Notes: generated from the sequence alone by a model not told the origin. Shown: positions 17,030 to 25,995, counted from the stretch's first letter. The stretch: DNA of 64,000 nucleotides from G942493215 sp942493215 (GCA_942493215.1 OW818670.1:1430279-1494278), one strand, 5' to 3'. Numbers and translations are program-made.

Positions 17030-18177
17030 TAATGAAATAATCCCATATATATTAAAAATATAACATACACTGTTGATAGAACTAAGCCATTAATACAATC
17101 AGACTTAGTACTTTTATATTTATCACCTAAAGCCATTGTTATTAATATTCCTCCAACTAATCCCCCAATATGGGCATAAACATTAATATTTGGATTCATA
17201 AACCCTAATAGCAAATTAAGAATAATTACTGGTATAATCTGTGATTTTAAAGTGTTCGCTAAATAAATCCGATAATGAAAACCAAAATATAATAGTGATC
17301 CTAATAAGCCGAATATTGCCCCACTAGCACCAACACTACTACCATTAACAAATAGTAAGGACAATAAATTACCGGCTAAGGCACTAAATAAATAGATTCC
17401 TAAATATTTAATTTTACCAAAGAAACTTTCTATTTGTTGACCTATAACATATAGAGCATACATATTAAAGGCAAAATGGAAGATATCAACATGAAGAAAG
17501 GCTCCACTAATAAGGCGGTAGTATTCTCCTGCTTTTATTAAATAGGTATTACCTGCCCCTAGAAAGGTTAAAACATCATTAGTAATCATTCCATTACCTA
17601 ACATAATTGATATAATAAACATTATGGTGTTAATACCAATTAAAGCATAAGTGATAATTGGTATTTTAGGTTTAAAAATATCTTCCACTCGATTAGCTTC
17701 CTCTTCGGTTTTACGACTGATATCTTGTGTTAATTTAATAAACAAATCTTTTCCTTTTTCACTGAACTTCGTCTTATTAAAGATATTAGGAAAAGATTCT
17801 GTAACAAAACTGTATCTTTTTAGATCACGAATATTCTTAATATTAGCACACATTAAACCCTCATTATCCTCAACGAATTCCACATTATCGCCAATATTAA
17901 TAAATATACTTAAGGTATTTATATTAACACTAAGGGTCTTCTTTTTAATACTTTTCATAATCATTTTAGTTCGAAAAACATCATTAGAAAATTGTTCATT
18001 ATTATGAATATAATTAGAAACAATTCGAACAATCTTATAATCACTATCTAGATTTTCTAACCATATTTCATTTTGAGCTCCATGTAAAATAATGGGTGTA
18101 TAATTTTGCTCGGTAATAAAATAATGTAATAGTTTCATAACTATTTCATCATTTTTATTTGTTAAAGTTTCCGCCAT
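17029..18177 (-). CDS. Rhomboid intramembrane serine protease, GluP-like
   Basis: This 382-residue protein has a soluble N-terminal domain (about 1-165) like that of Bacillus GluP/YqgP, followed by about seven membrane helices. The catalytic Ser285 is in GASGAIFGL, His336 in YAHIGGLVGG, and HVDIFHFAFNMYALY forms the loop-1 region. It cleaves membrane proteins within the bilayer; GluP acts on membrane quality control and MgtE in Bacillus. Start after AAAGGTGA. The substrate here is unknown. Confidence 0.93.
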   Translation of the reverse strand: MAETLTNKNDEIVMKLLHYFITEQNYTPIILHGAQNEIWLENLDSDYKIVRIVSNYIHNNEQFSNDVFRTKMIMKSIKKKTLSVNINTLSIFINIGDNVEFVEDNEGLMCANIKNIRDLKRYSFVTESFPNIFNKTKFSEKGKDLFIKLTQDISRKTEEEANRVEDIFKPKIPIITYALIGINTIMFIISIMLGNGMITNDVLTFLGAGNTYLIKAGEYYRLISGAFLHVDIFHFAFNMYALYVIGQQIESFFGKIKYLGIYLFSALAGNLLSLLFVNGSSVGASGAIFGLLGSLLYFGFHYRIYLANTLKSQIIPVIILNLLLGFMNPNINVYAHIGGLVGGILITMALGDKYKSTKSDCINGLVLSTVYVIFLIYMGLFH

Positions 18178-18196
18178 AAAATTTCACCTTTCTTTT

Positions 18197-19096
18197 TTAT
18201 TCTTCAAACATTTGCATTATATTTGTAAAACACTCTGGTAATTCACTATCAAAATGCATATATTCTTTTGTCGCAGGATGAATAAAGCCAATCTCTTTAG
18301 CATGTAAACATTGACCACTTTTATCAATCAATTTACGATGACCATAAACAGAATCATTGACAACTGGATGACCAATATATTCCATATGAACACGTATCTG
18401 ATGTGTTCGACCAGTTTCTAATTTAAGTTCTAATAAAGTTACTTGTTTAAAACGTTTTAATACGGTAAAATTAGTAACTGCATTTTTACTATTTATAGCT
18501 GTAACCGCTTGCTTTTTACGATCTTTAGAATCACGTCCAATCGGAGCATCAATGGTTCCCGTATCGCTAGTAATAACTCCCCAAACAAGGGCCACATACT
18601 TGCGCATAACTGTTTTTTCTTCTAACTGTCTAGCTAAACTCTCATGAGCCATATTGTTTTTAGCAACTAATAATAAGCCAGTCGTATAAGCATCAATTCG
18701 ATGTACAATTCCTGGTCTAAACTCTCCATTAATATCACTTAATGAAGAAGAATAATACATTAATCCATTAACTAAAGTACCACTACTGTTGCCTGGTGCC
18801 GGATGAACAACTAAACCATTTGGTTTATTAATAACCATAACATCATTATCCTCATAAATAACTGTATATTCAACAGGTTCCGGATTAACAATATCTATTT
18901 TTTCCTGATATTCATCAATAGTTACTACATCATCCTCTTTTAATGTCATACCATTTTTAGCAGGCTTATTATTAACTTTAATAATACCTTCTTTAATAAG
19001 TTTTTGAATCTTTGAACGACTCATCTCTGTAACAATACTTAAATAATGGTCAATTCTATCACCACTATTATTTTCATCTATTTTAAATGTTTGCAT
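18197..19096 (-). CDS. rluD: RluD-family 23S rRNA pseudouridine synthase
   Basis: The 299 residues comprise an S4 RNA-binding domain (11-70, SRSKIQKLIKEGIIKVN) and the pseudouridine synthase core. The catalytic Asp135 is in HRIDAYTTGLLLVAK, followed by GRTHQIRVHM. The usual HRLDKxTSG is changed to HRIDAYTTG, but the Asp is kept. It overlaps lspA by 19 bases. The lspA-rluD pair is conserved in Firmicutes (ylyA/ylyB region). Confidence 0.94.
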   Translation of the reverse strand: MQTFKIDENNSGDRIDHYLSIVTEMSRSKIQKLIKEGIIKVNNKPAKNGMTLKEDDVVTIDEYQEKIDIVNPEPVEYTVIYEDNDVMVINKPNGLVVHPAPGNSSGTLVNGLMYYSSSLSDINGEFRPGIVHRIDAYTTGLLLVAKNNMAHESLARQLEEKTVMRKYVALVWGVITSDTGTIDAPIGRDSKDRKKQAVTAINSKNAVTNFTVLKRFKQVTLLELKLETGRTHQIRVHMEYIGHPVVNDSVYGHRKLIDKSGQCLHAKEIGFIHPATKEYMHFDSELPECFTNIMQMFEE

Positions 19097-19548
19097 CTAT
19101 AATCCACCTCTATACTTTTTATTGTAATCATTGCAACTCCTATAAATATCATTGAATCGGCTAAATTGAAGATAGGAAAATCATAACCAATGATATTAAA
19201 ACGTAGGTAATCTATTACATACCCCCATAATATTCGATCAATTAAATTTCCTAAAATTCCTCCAGCTAGTATACCATAAGATATAGTTTCAAATAAAGTT
19301 AATTTTTTATTTTTAACAAAGAAATAATATAAAGCAAATAACACCATTATTCCAATCATAATAAGAATAATTCGATAACCTGATAAGATACTCCAAGCTG
19401 CTCCAATATTATGAGCATTAGTTAAATAAAAGAAATTAGGAATAATTGTAATACTAGAATATACTGATAAATTAGCAGTTATAATCATCTTCACTAATTG
19501 ATCTAAAATAACACAACCAACGGTTATTAACAGCATCTTTTTCTTCAT
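19078..19548 (-). CDS. lspA: Prolipoprotein signal peptidase
   Basis: This 156-residue aspartyl protease has four membrane helices. The catalytic aspartates are Asp113 in YVIDYLRF and Asp131 in FNLADS; GNLIDR and NAHNIGAAWS are also conserved. It removes signal peptides from diacylglyceryl-modified lipoproteins such as those at 6.7 and 56 kb. It is co-transcribed and overlapping with rluD. Confidence 0.97.
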   Translation of the reverse strand: MKKKMLLITVGCVILDQLVKMIITANLSVYSSITIIPNFFYLTNAHNIGAAWSILSGYRIILIMIGIMVLFALYYFFVKNKKLTLFETISYGILAGGILGNLIDRILWGYVIDYLRFNIIGYDFPIFNLADSMIFIGVAMITIKSIEVDYRCKHLK

Positions 19549-19584
19549 ATCAATTCACCATTAATATTATATCAAATTTTTATG

Positions 19585-19611
19585 AAAAGGACTAGATATA
19601 CCAGTCCTTTT
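19585..19611 (-). terminator. Terminator after the apbE/NusG-II/Gx cluster
   Basis: AAAAGGACT, nine-base loop, AGTCCTTTT, just past the Gx-transporter stop and before lspA. Confidence 0.75.
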
Positions 19612-19612
19612 A

Positions 19613-20116
19613 TTATATTTTATGTTTTTCTAGATAATCTAACATTTGTTTACTTATTAACCCTACTATTATACCCGTAGGAATCGAAAATAATAATAAC
19701 CAGGGTAAATAATAAATAATATTTTTGCTTTGTAGAATGAGCATAGCCACTATTATTTGACCTATTGAATGTGATACTGATCCAATAATGCTGACCCCAA
19801 TAATTGACAATTTTCTAAAATTATGAGCCAAACTCATCATAATAACACTTAATAAGGCCCCTCCTAAACTAAACCAAAAAGTAATACTAAATAATCCTGT
19901 CATTAAAATGCTTACTAATAGTACCCGCATTATAGATAAAGGGAAGGCTTCTCGATAAGAGTACAAATATACAACTACTAGAATAATGGTATTTGCTAAA
20001 CCTAATTTTAAACCAGGTACTACACCACTAAAAAGAGGAACTAAACTTTCAATTATACTAAGAACAATTGATAAAGCCAGTAGCATTGATAATCTTGTTA
20101 TTTTCTTTAGTTCCAT
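19613..20116 (-). CDS. Gx transporter family membrane protein (HepPP synthase component I-like)
   Basis: The 167-residue protein has about five membrane helices. The N-terminal MLLALSIVLSIIESLVP and the GVVPGLKLGLANTIIL segment are typical of the Gx transporter / Hpre_diP_synt_I family, which resembles ECF substrate-binding subunits. It lies directly downstream of a NusG-II protein and an ApbE. In Listeria-type extracellular electron transfer loci similar membrane proteins accompany flavin transferases. No prenyl synthase is next to it, so a flavin or electron-transfer role is more likely (inference). Confidence 0.8.
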   Translation of the reverse strand: MELKKITRLSMLLALSIVLSIIESLVPLFSGVVPGLKLGLANTIILVVVYLYSYREAFPLSIMRVLLVSILMTGLFSITFWFSLGGALLSVIMMSLAHNFRKLSIIGVSIIGSVSHSIGQIIVAMLILQSKNIIYYLPWLLLFSIPTGIIVGLISKQMLDYLEKHKI

Positions 20117-20123
20117 AATTCAC

Positions 20124-20489
20124 CTATTCTATTACCGTATCATAATCATTATTAGCTTCAATATTAATAACTATCTTATTAGGTAAACATATTATACTCT
20201 CATATGTTTCACTAATATATCCTTGTCTAGAACAAAGATGTAAAGGGCTTTTTTCTTCAATCACCCTTACTTTACCATTTATAGATTCAATTTTAACCTT
20301 ACCATTATAACCATTAACCTCATATATTTTTTTATCTTTAATAGCTAAATCAATAGTTAAAATTTTATTTTTCTCATAATAAACTTGAACCAACTTATGA
20401 CCATCATAAGAAGAAATATGCATAAAAGTATAAAGAATAATAATTACTATTAGAACAATTCCTACTATTACCCAATCATATTTATTCAT
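20124..20489 (-). CDS. NusG domain II membrane-anchored protein
   Basis: This 121-residue protein has one N-terminal membrane helix (about 6-24) and an extracytoplasmic NusG-II beta domain (about 35-115: INGKVRVIEEKSPLHLCSRQG-type pattern, with Cys before RQGYI). The ATG at 20489 overlaps the apbE stop and has AAAGGAA upstream; an upstream in-frame ATG inside apbE is rejected. Such proteins occur with ApbE and Gx transporters in flavin-linked electron transfer loci. Confidence 0.82.
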   Translation of the reverse strand: MNKYDWVIVGIVLIVIIILYTFMHISSYDGHKLVQVYYEKNKILTIDLAIKDKKIYEVNGYNGKVKIESINGKVRVIEEKSPLHLCSRQGYISETYESIICLPNKIVINIEANNDYDTVIE

Positions 20490-21528
20490 ACTTAGATATT
20501 CCTTTAGAGGTATAAATTTTACCATCCATCCCATACCAAATAGCTTCCATATCATTTCTACTATTAACATATTTCATACCTTCATCAATAGGCATTAAAA
20601 ATAACATTGTATCAACCGTATCAGCTAAAGCACTACTACTAGAAATAATCGTTACACTCTTCATATAATTAACGGGCATAAAAGTTTTAGGATCAATAAT
20701 ATGATGATATATTTGACCATTATATTCATAAAAACGTTCATAACTACCACTTGTAACAACCGCCATATTATTACCTTTAATGGCTGTAAAAATCTTACTG
20801 GTATCAGTAGGATCTTTAACACCTATCTTATAGATACCATTATTATAATGATCACCTACTAAAGCATTACCACCAGCATTAATTATGAATTTAGAAACAC
20901 CTATTTTCTTTAGGTAATCTCCAGCCATCTCGGTAGTATAACCTTTCGCTATAGAGCCAAGATCAATGTTAGGATGCGTATTTAATAAAGTACAACCAGA
21001 TTCAAATTTAATATTATTAATATCTGTATCCGTAATAGATGATAATTCTTCTTGGCTAGGAATTCCGGTACCGGCATCACGATATTTCTTCCAAACATCT
21101 ATTGCACTACCAATATTAATATTAAGTAATCCATTACTTTTATTATACCATTCAATCCCATACTTTAATAATGTACATAATTCTTTATCGAGAGGAAAGC
21201 TTTTAATCTTATCTTCATTATTATTTATATAATAAATATTGATAAGATTATCATAGCCATTATACCGATCAGTTAATTGATGATATGTACGATAGATATC
21301 TTCTACCCCTTTTAAGGCCTTATTAGCTTTATATGAATCATTAGTATAAATTTTAACATTAATATAAGTATCCATATAAAAAAGATTAGTACTATAAACA
21401 TTCACTTCATTCTTTTTATATAAAAAGAATACTCCTATTATCATCATTATAACTATTAAAGTGGCCATAATTGATAGTATTTTCTTATTATCCGTCTTTT
21501 TAAATATATTAATAATTTTATCTTTCAT
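20482..21528 (-). CDS. apbE: FAD:protein FMN transferase
   Basis: The 348-residue protein has an N-terminal membrane anchor (about 15-36). The ApbE fold shows FYMDTYINVKIY, NIDLGSIAKGYTTE, INAGGNALVGD, HHIIDPKTFMP and the metal-binding tail ADTVDTMLF. It attaches FMN covalently to threonines of target proteins outside the membrane or in Rnf-type subunits. The gene order apbE, NusG-II, Gx transporter suggests one operon. No FMN-acceptor protein is visible in the window. Confidence 0.93.
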   Translation of the reverse strand: MKDKIINIFKKTDNKKILSIMATLIVIMMIIGVFFLYKKNEVNVYSTNLFYMDTYINVKIYTNDSYKANKALKGVEDIYRTYHQLTDRYNGYDNLINIYYINNNEDKIKSFPLDKELCTLLKYGIEWYNKSNGLLNINIGSAIDVWKKYRDAGTGIPSQEELSSITDTDINNIKFESGCTLLNTHPNIDLGSIAKGYTTEMAGDYLKKIGVSKFIINAGGNALVGDHYNNGIYKIGVKDPTDTSKIFTAIKGNNMAVVTSGSYERFYEYNGQIYHHIIDPKTFMPVNYMKSVTIISSSSALADTVDTMLFLMPIDEGMKYVNSRNDMEAIWYGMDGKIYTSKGISKYE

Positions 21529-21556
21529 ACTATCACCTTAATAATTATATCATAGA

Positions 21557-22174
21557 TTAATGGAAATTTGAATTAACTCGCGAATAAACACAACCACAAT
21601 AATCTTGACGATATAATTGATATTTTTTAGATAATTCAATTGATCTTAAATAGCCATTATGCTTTTTAAAATCGGCATATAAATATTTAATACCATACTT
21701 TTTTTCCAACTCTTCACCAATTGTATTTAATATTTCTGCATCTTTATAAGGACTAATAGATAAAGTTGTTGTAAAGTAATCAAAATGATGATTTTTGGCA
21801 TATATTACTGTCTGTTCTAAACGCATCTCATAACATTTATGACAACGCTTTCCACCTTCTTGTTCTTGCTCTAAACCCTTTATCTGTTGATACCATTCTT
21901 GAGGTTCGTAATTGTCAACCACAAAATCAACCGGATGTTTAAATGTCATTTCTTCAATTAAACGTCTTTGTTCATTAACTCTTTTTTCATACTCCTCATT
22001 AGTATCAATATTAGGATTATAATAATATACCGTTATTTTAAAATAATTAGATAAATACTCTAAAACATAACTACTACAAGGACCACAACAACTATGTAAT
22101 AATAGGGTTGGTACAACATCAGTTGGAATACTAGTAATTATCTTATCTAATAATATTTGATAATTTATTTTCAT
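21557..22174 (-). CDS. queH: Epoxyqueuosine reductase QueH
   Basis: This 205-residue DUF208/QueH protein is rich in conserved cysteines: LHSCCGPCSSYVLEYL (metal/Fe-S site), KRCHKCYEMRLEQT and RQDYCGCVYS. It also has YYYNPNIDTNEEYEKR and TTTLSISPYKDAE. It reduces epoxyqueuosine to queuosine in tRNA, replacing QueG. It is functionally linked to tgt at 9.6 kb; no preQ1 synthesis genes are visible here, so salvage is possible. Confidence 0.95.
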   Translation of the reverse strand: MKINYQILLDKIITSIPTDVVPTLLLHSCCGPCSSYVLEYLSNYFKITVYYYNPNIDTNEEYEKRVNEQRRLIEEMTFKHPVDFVVDNYEPQEWYQQIKGLEQEQEGGKRCHKCYEMRLEQTVIYAKNHHFDYFTTTLSISPYKDAEILNTIGEELEKKYGIKYLYADFKKHNGYLRSIELSKKYQLYRQDYCGCVYSRVNSNFH

Positions 22175-22227
22175 ATTATCACTTCCTGTTTTCTATTATA
22201 TTATTATTTTAGTATAGAGTAAAGAAA

Positions 22228-22245
22228 AAGTCGTATTAACGACTT
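22228..22245 (-). terminator. Terminator overlapping the 3' end of the first paralogue
   Basis: AAGTCGT, four-base loop, ACGACTT, followed by T residues on the minus strand. The stop codon of the gene at 22236 lies in the loop region. Confidence 0.7.
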
Positions 22246-22850
22246 CTACTAACTATAATATTATCTAAAGGATCAATATTTGGAACCGCTATTTTACCCA
22301 TAAATATACGTGCTAATTGTAAATGCTGACTTGGGTAATAGTATAAAACATTATCCAATAATTTTAATAAAGGTCTTGAATCCGGCATTTTCCTTTTAAC
22401 CATTTCTGTGGTTAAAGAAAAAATACTTTTTACTTCATCGCTATGAATTATTGATGCTAACATTAAATCAAAGTTATCTTGCTTAATTGGTTGCGTATGT
22501 TCAAAAGTATTTTCACCTACATCACCTATTCCTTTTGCTGTACGTAACGAACACTCATTACTAGAAAGCATAGCAATTCTTCCTTCCGTATAATTTTGAT
22601 CTCTTAAATTATATACACAAGAACCATATAACAAATTATCATTATAGTTTTTACCCTTACAGCCACAACTAAATGATAATTCATAAATAGACTTAATATT
22701 ATTATTGACAGTAGTTATAACTATAGTAATGTGGTTATAAACAATTGAAAGAATAAGGCTGCATTCATAACCGTTGATAAATTCATCAAATTGGGTACAA
22801 AAAACAAGCGAGTAATTATCATTGTATTTCTTATGAGTATTCTTCGCCAT
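22236..22850 (-). CDS. Unknown protein, paralogue A of a tandem pair
   Basis: The 204-residue soluble protein has no family I recognise. It aligns over most of its length with the protein at 22945-23817. Both have GYxCxL, then a beta-rich stretch, NDN/NDG, then a C-terminal helical part with A-S/T-I-I/L-HS-D/E-x-V and a long helix ending in LLxxLDNVLYYYP or the equivalent. There are several Cys residues (CGCKG). The ATG at 22850 is preferred, because the ATG nine bases earlier is too close to GGGG. Confidence 0.55.
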   Translation of the reverse strand: MAKNTHKKYNDNYSLVFCTQFDEFINGYECSLILSIVYNHITIVITTVNNNIKSIYELSFSCGCKGKNYNDNLLYGSCVYNLRDQNYTEGRIAMLSSNECSLRTAKGIGDVGENTFEHTQPIKQDNFDLMLASIIHSDEVKSIFSLTTEMVKRKMPDSRPLLKLLDNVLYYYPSQHLQLARIFMGKIAVPNIDPLDNIIVSRSR

Positions 22851-22927
22851 ATCACACATTCCCCTTATACCATCAACAGTCTATCATAAGTGGAAATTAA
22901 TGTCAATCAAGATATTATCGCATAAAA

Positions 22928-22946
22928 AAGAAGCTTAATGCTTCTT
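22928..22946 (-). terminator. Terminator of the second paralogue
   Basis: AAGAAGC, loop, GCTTCTT, followed by a T run on the minus strand, right at the stop codon. Confidence 0.75.
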
Positions 22947-23817
22947 ATCTTTGCATCGGTTTTAAAACATCATTTAAGACTTCATCAGTATCATAGATTC
23001 CTATAGCTGACATAGCTTTTGCAACTGAAATATATACTTTATCAGGAAGATATAAAAGTCTTCGTTCTATTCTTCTTTTCATAACATCACTAACACTAGA
23101 AAATTGTTTTTCAATTATTTTTTGAACAGAAGCTAATAAATTATTTACACTCTCACTATGCAATATTGTTGCCACAACATCAAGTTCATCAACAAACGGT
23201 ACATTAACAGAAATTTTTGGTGTTGAATTAATGTTTTGTTCATAATGACATGCTTTTCCATCTTTATTAACATGTAGACAAATAGTACTCTCTTTACTCT
23301 CATCACTATTACATACCTTAACACTATATAGCAAACATATTGTTCCATCGTTAGTTTTATTCTTATTAGTAAATTCTAATCTATATGTACTAATACCCGA
23401 AGATGATTTTAAAGTAAACTCTAGTCTTATTCCCTTTAAACCTGTAAAAAATTTAAGACGACATTTATACCCAGCAATAGAATCAACCGTTTCAATATAG
23501 TATTCCCAGAAACTATAACTTATACTTTCTTTATTAATTGCTTTAACATTCTGTTTTTTATTGCCATTATCTCTTTGAATAGCCATCATACACTTTTTAT
23601 CTTTAAGAATAGCATGAAAAGTTAATTCATCAATATGGGCATCTATAGTATAAAAACCTTCTATTTCCTTTACTTCTGCCGGATATTCATTATTAGTATC
23701 CATATCAACTATTGAATATCCTCCTGTATAATCACGAACATAATATCCCATACTAGTAAACTCTAGATAAGATTTCATACATTTTAGTTTAAAATCACTA
23801 TCATTTATTTGACTCAT
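22945..23817 (-). CDS. Unknown protein, paralogue B of a tandem pair
   Basis: This 290-residue soluble protein is related to the downstream 204-residue protein but has about 80 extra N-terminal residues. Those residues contain a short beta-rich segment (YVRDYTGGYSIVD). The shared C-terminal part has VATILHSESVNNLLASVQ. It has no signal peptide, membrane segment or catalytic motif that I can see. The pair lies between queH and tsf, with a separate terminator after each gene, so the two are probably independently transcribed tandem duplicates. Confidence 0.55.
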   Translation of the reverse strand: MSQINDSDFKLKCMKSYLEFTSMGYYVRDYTGGYSIVDMDTNNEYPAEVKEIEGFYTIDAHIDELTFHAILKDKKCMMAIQRDNGNKKQNVKAINKESISYSFWEYYIETVDSIAGYKCRLKFFTGLKGIRLEFTLKSSSGISTYRLEFTNKNKTNDGTICLLYSVKVCNSDESKESTICLHVNKDGKACHYEQNINSTPKISVNVPFVDELDVVATILHSESVNNLLASVQKIIEKQFSSVSDVMKRRIERRLLYLPDKVYISVAKAMSAIGIYDTDEVLNDVLKPMQR

Positions 23818-23892
23818 TCCTCTTCATCCTTTACTTCAAATAGACATTACAAGTAAATAGTCTATCACAACTAATTAATAAGGTCAAATAAA

Positions 23893-23912
23893 AAGATAGG
23901 ATAACCTACCTT
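23893..23912 (-). terminator. tsf terminator
   Basis: AAGATAGG, ATAA, CCTACCTT with one wobble pair, followed by a T run on the minus strand. It touches the tsf stop. Confidence 0.75.
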
Positions 23913-24789
23913 ATTTATTATTAATTTGTTTTGCTACTTCTTCAGCAAAGTTTTCTTCTCTTTTTTCTAAACCTTCGCCTACTTCATAACGCATCATACT
24001 AACAATCTTGCCACCATTATTTTTAACATAAGTAGCAACATTAATATCTCCATCTTTAATAAATGGTTGTTCTTCTAAACAAACCTCTTTATAAAATTTT
24101 TGAATACGACCTTCAATCATCTTATCAACAATATTAGCCGGTTTTCCTTCATTAAGAGCTTGTTCTCTTAAAATAGATTTTTCTTTATCTACTTCTTCAG
24201 CTGTAACATCAGAAATTCTAACATGAACGGGACGCATAGCTGCTGATTGCATTGCTACATCTTTAGCGGTTTCTTCATTAGCTCCATCAACTACAGTTAG
24301 AACGGCAATTTTACCACCCATATGTAAATAAGCTCCAAAATTTTGTTGATCATTTTTAGTAATTCTAGCAAATCTTCTAAAACTTAGTTTTTCACCAATT
24401 TTAGCTGTTTTAGCAACAAATAAATCATTGATTGTCATACCATCAGATGTTTTAGAATTTAATGCTTCTTCCATTGTATTAACATCATTAGCAATTAATG
24501 TATTTAATACAGTTGTTATTAAATCTTTAAATTCAGCATTTTGGGCTACAAAGTCTGTTTCTGAATTAACTTCCACCATAACAGCTACATTATCTTTAAC
24601 AATAATATCTGCTAAACCTTCAGCCGCAATACGACTAGCCTTTTTAGCTGCCGTTGAAATACCTTTTTCTCTTAACCAATCAGTAGCTTCATCTAGATTA
24701 CCATTAGTTGCTTCTAAAGCTTTTTTACAATCAAGCATTCCTGCTCCAGATTTTTCTCTTAATTCTTTTACTAAACTAGCACTTATCAT
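23911..24789 (-). CDS. tsf: Elongation factor Ts
   Basis: The 292 residues begin with the UBA-type domain (VKELREKSGAGMLDCKKAL, LREKGISTAAKKASRIAAEG) and contain the TDFVAQNAEF motif and the dimerization domain. It is the nucleotide exchange factor for EF-Tu. It follows rpsB, the universal order, and AAAAGGAGG precedes the ATG. The length is typical. Confidence 0.98.
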   Translation of the reverse strand: MISASLVKELREKSGAGMLDCKKALEATNGNLDEATDWLREKGISTAAKKASRIAAEGLADIIVKDNVAVMVEVNSETDFVAQNAEFKDLITTVLNTLIANDVNTMEEALNSKTSDGMTINDLFVAKTAKIGEKLSFRRFARITKNDQQNFGAYLHMGGKIAVLTVVDGANEETAKDVAMQSAAMRPVHVRISDVTAEEVDKEKSILREQALNEGKPANIVDKMIEGRIQKFYKEVCLEEQPFIKDGDINVATYVKNNGGKIVSMMRYEVGEGLEKREENFAEEVAKQINNK

Positions 24790-24841
24790 ACTATCCTCCT
24801 TTTTAAAATTAAAGATGATTTTTACAAATCATCTTAAGTAT

Positions 24842-25894
24842 TTATCTTAAAGCTTCAATAAGCTCAGCTTTTTTCATTGTTGAATAACCTTTAACATCTT
24901 TACCTTTTGCCATGTCGCGTAATTCAGCAACTGTCAATTTATCTAAATCAACAGCTACAGCTTTTTCTTCTTTGGCTTTTTTCGCAACTGGTTTTTTAGC
25001 TTTAGGTTCTTCAGTTATTTTAGGTTCTTCTTTTTCTACTTTTTCAGATGGTTTTTTATCTTCAATATGAACAGGTTTTTTCTCTTCAACTTTAGGTTCA
25101 ACAGTTACTGGTTTTTCTTCCTTTTTATTAACTGTTTCTAAATCCTTATTCATAATTTCTTTATCATTATCGGCTTTTTGTTTATCTTCTTCGGTAACAA
25201 AATCAATTATTTTACCGCCATTAGCTTCAACAATAGCATTGGCCATAACACCAATTATTAATTTTACCGCTCTTATGGCATCATCATTACCAGGAATAAC
25301 ATAATCAACCATATCAGGATCACAATTAGTATCTACAACTCCAAATACTGGAATATGTAATTTTCTTGCTTCCTTAATAGCAATTATTTCCTTTGATGGA
25401 TCGACAATAAATAAAGCTTGTGGTAATTTGTTCATATCACGAATACCACATAATATTTTATTTAATTTGTCATATTCTTTCTTTAATTTAATTACTTCTT
25501 TTTTAGGTAATAAATCAAAAGTACCATCTTTCTCCATCTTTTCAATGTCTTCTAAGAACTTAACACGCTTTCTAATTGTTTTGAAATTAGTTAAAGTTCC
25601 TCCTAGCCATCTTTCAGTTACATAATAAGATTCTGAACGCATTGCTTCTTCTTTAGTAGCATCGCATGCTTGTTTTCTTGTTCCAACAAACAATACTTTG
25701 CCTCCATCAGCTGCAATTTGTCTCATAACTCCATATGCTTCTTCGATTTTTTTAGCGGTTTTTTGTAAGTCGATAATATAAATATCATCTCTAGAAGTAA
25801 AAATATACTCCTTCATTTTAGGATTCCATCTTCTAGTCTGATGACCAAAATGAACTCCTGCTTCGAGTAAATAACTCATTGACACAACTGCCAT
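24842..25894 (-). CDS. rpsB: 30S ribosomal protein S2 with long C-terminal extension and Rho_N-like domain
   Basis: Residues 1-232 are normal S2 (LLEAGVHFGHQTRRWNPKM, ERWLGGTLTNFKTIRKR, DPSKEIIAIKEARKL, PGNDDAIRA). The protein then continues for about 118 residues, to 350 in total. First comes a Lys/Glu/Pro/Ala-rich linker (about 240-312) with repeated KPV/KKP/EEPK units. Then comes a compact C-terminal module (about 314-350: LTVAELRDMAKGKDVKGYS, then KKAELIEALR) like the SAP/Rho N-terminal helix-extended fold that binds nucleic acids. The extension is unusual for S2. The start follows AAAAGGAGG. Confidence 0.97.
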   Translation of the reverse strand: MAVVSMSYLLEAGVHFGHQTRRWNPKMKEYIFTSRDDIYIIDLQKTAKKIEEAYGVMRQIAADGGKVLFVGTRKQACDATKEEAMRSESYYVTERWLGGTLTNFKTIRKRVKFLEDIEKMEKDGTFDLLPKKEVIKLKKEYDKLNKILCGIRDMNKLPQALFIVDPSKEIIAIKEARKLHIPVFGVVDTNCDPDMVDYVIPGNDDAIRAVKLIIGVMANAIVEANGGKIIDFVTEEDKQKADNDKEIMNKDLETVNKKEEKPVTVEPKVEEKKPVHIEDKKPSEKVEKEEPKITEEPKAKKPVAKKAKEEKAVAVDLDKLTVAELRDMAKGKDVKGYSTMKKAELIEALR

Positions 25895-25917
25895 TTTCTT
25901 TCCTCCTTTTGTTTTTT

Positions 25918-25995
25918 TCCTCCGACATATCTTCCCAAAAGTACCACCTTACGGCACAAGGCACCTACAGTCCACGTCGTGTGTATTTGAAAAAG
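25918..25995 (-). ncRNA. Candidate structured 5' leader of rpsB
   Basis: The bases upstream of rpsB are much less AT-rich than the surrounding DNA and can fold. On the minus strand GTGCCTT, seven bases, AAGGTGG forms a hairpin, next to CACACGACGTGG and GGGAAGATATGTC. An S2 autoregulatory leader is the simplest reading. GGTGGTAC resembles a T-box core but the rest of that element is missing. No named Rfam family is claimed. Confidence 0.45.

Noticed and set aside
25918..25995. T-box before rpsB because of GGTGGTAC
   Set aside because: There is no specifier stem, terminator pair or NCCA-binding bulge context, and ribosomal protein genes are not known T-box targets. It is kept only as a structured leader.
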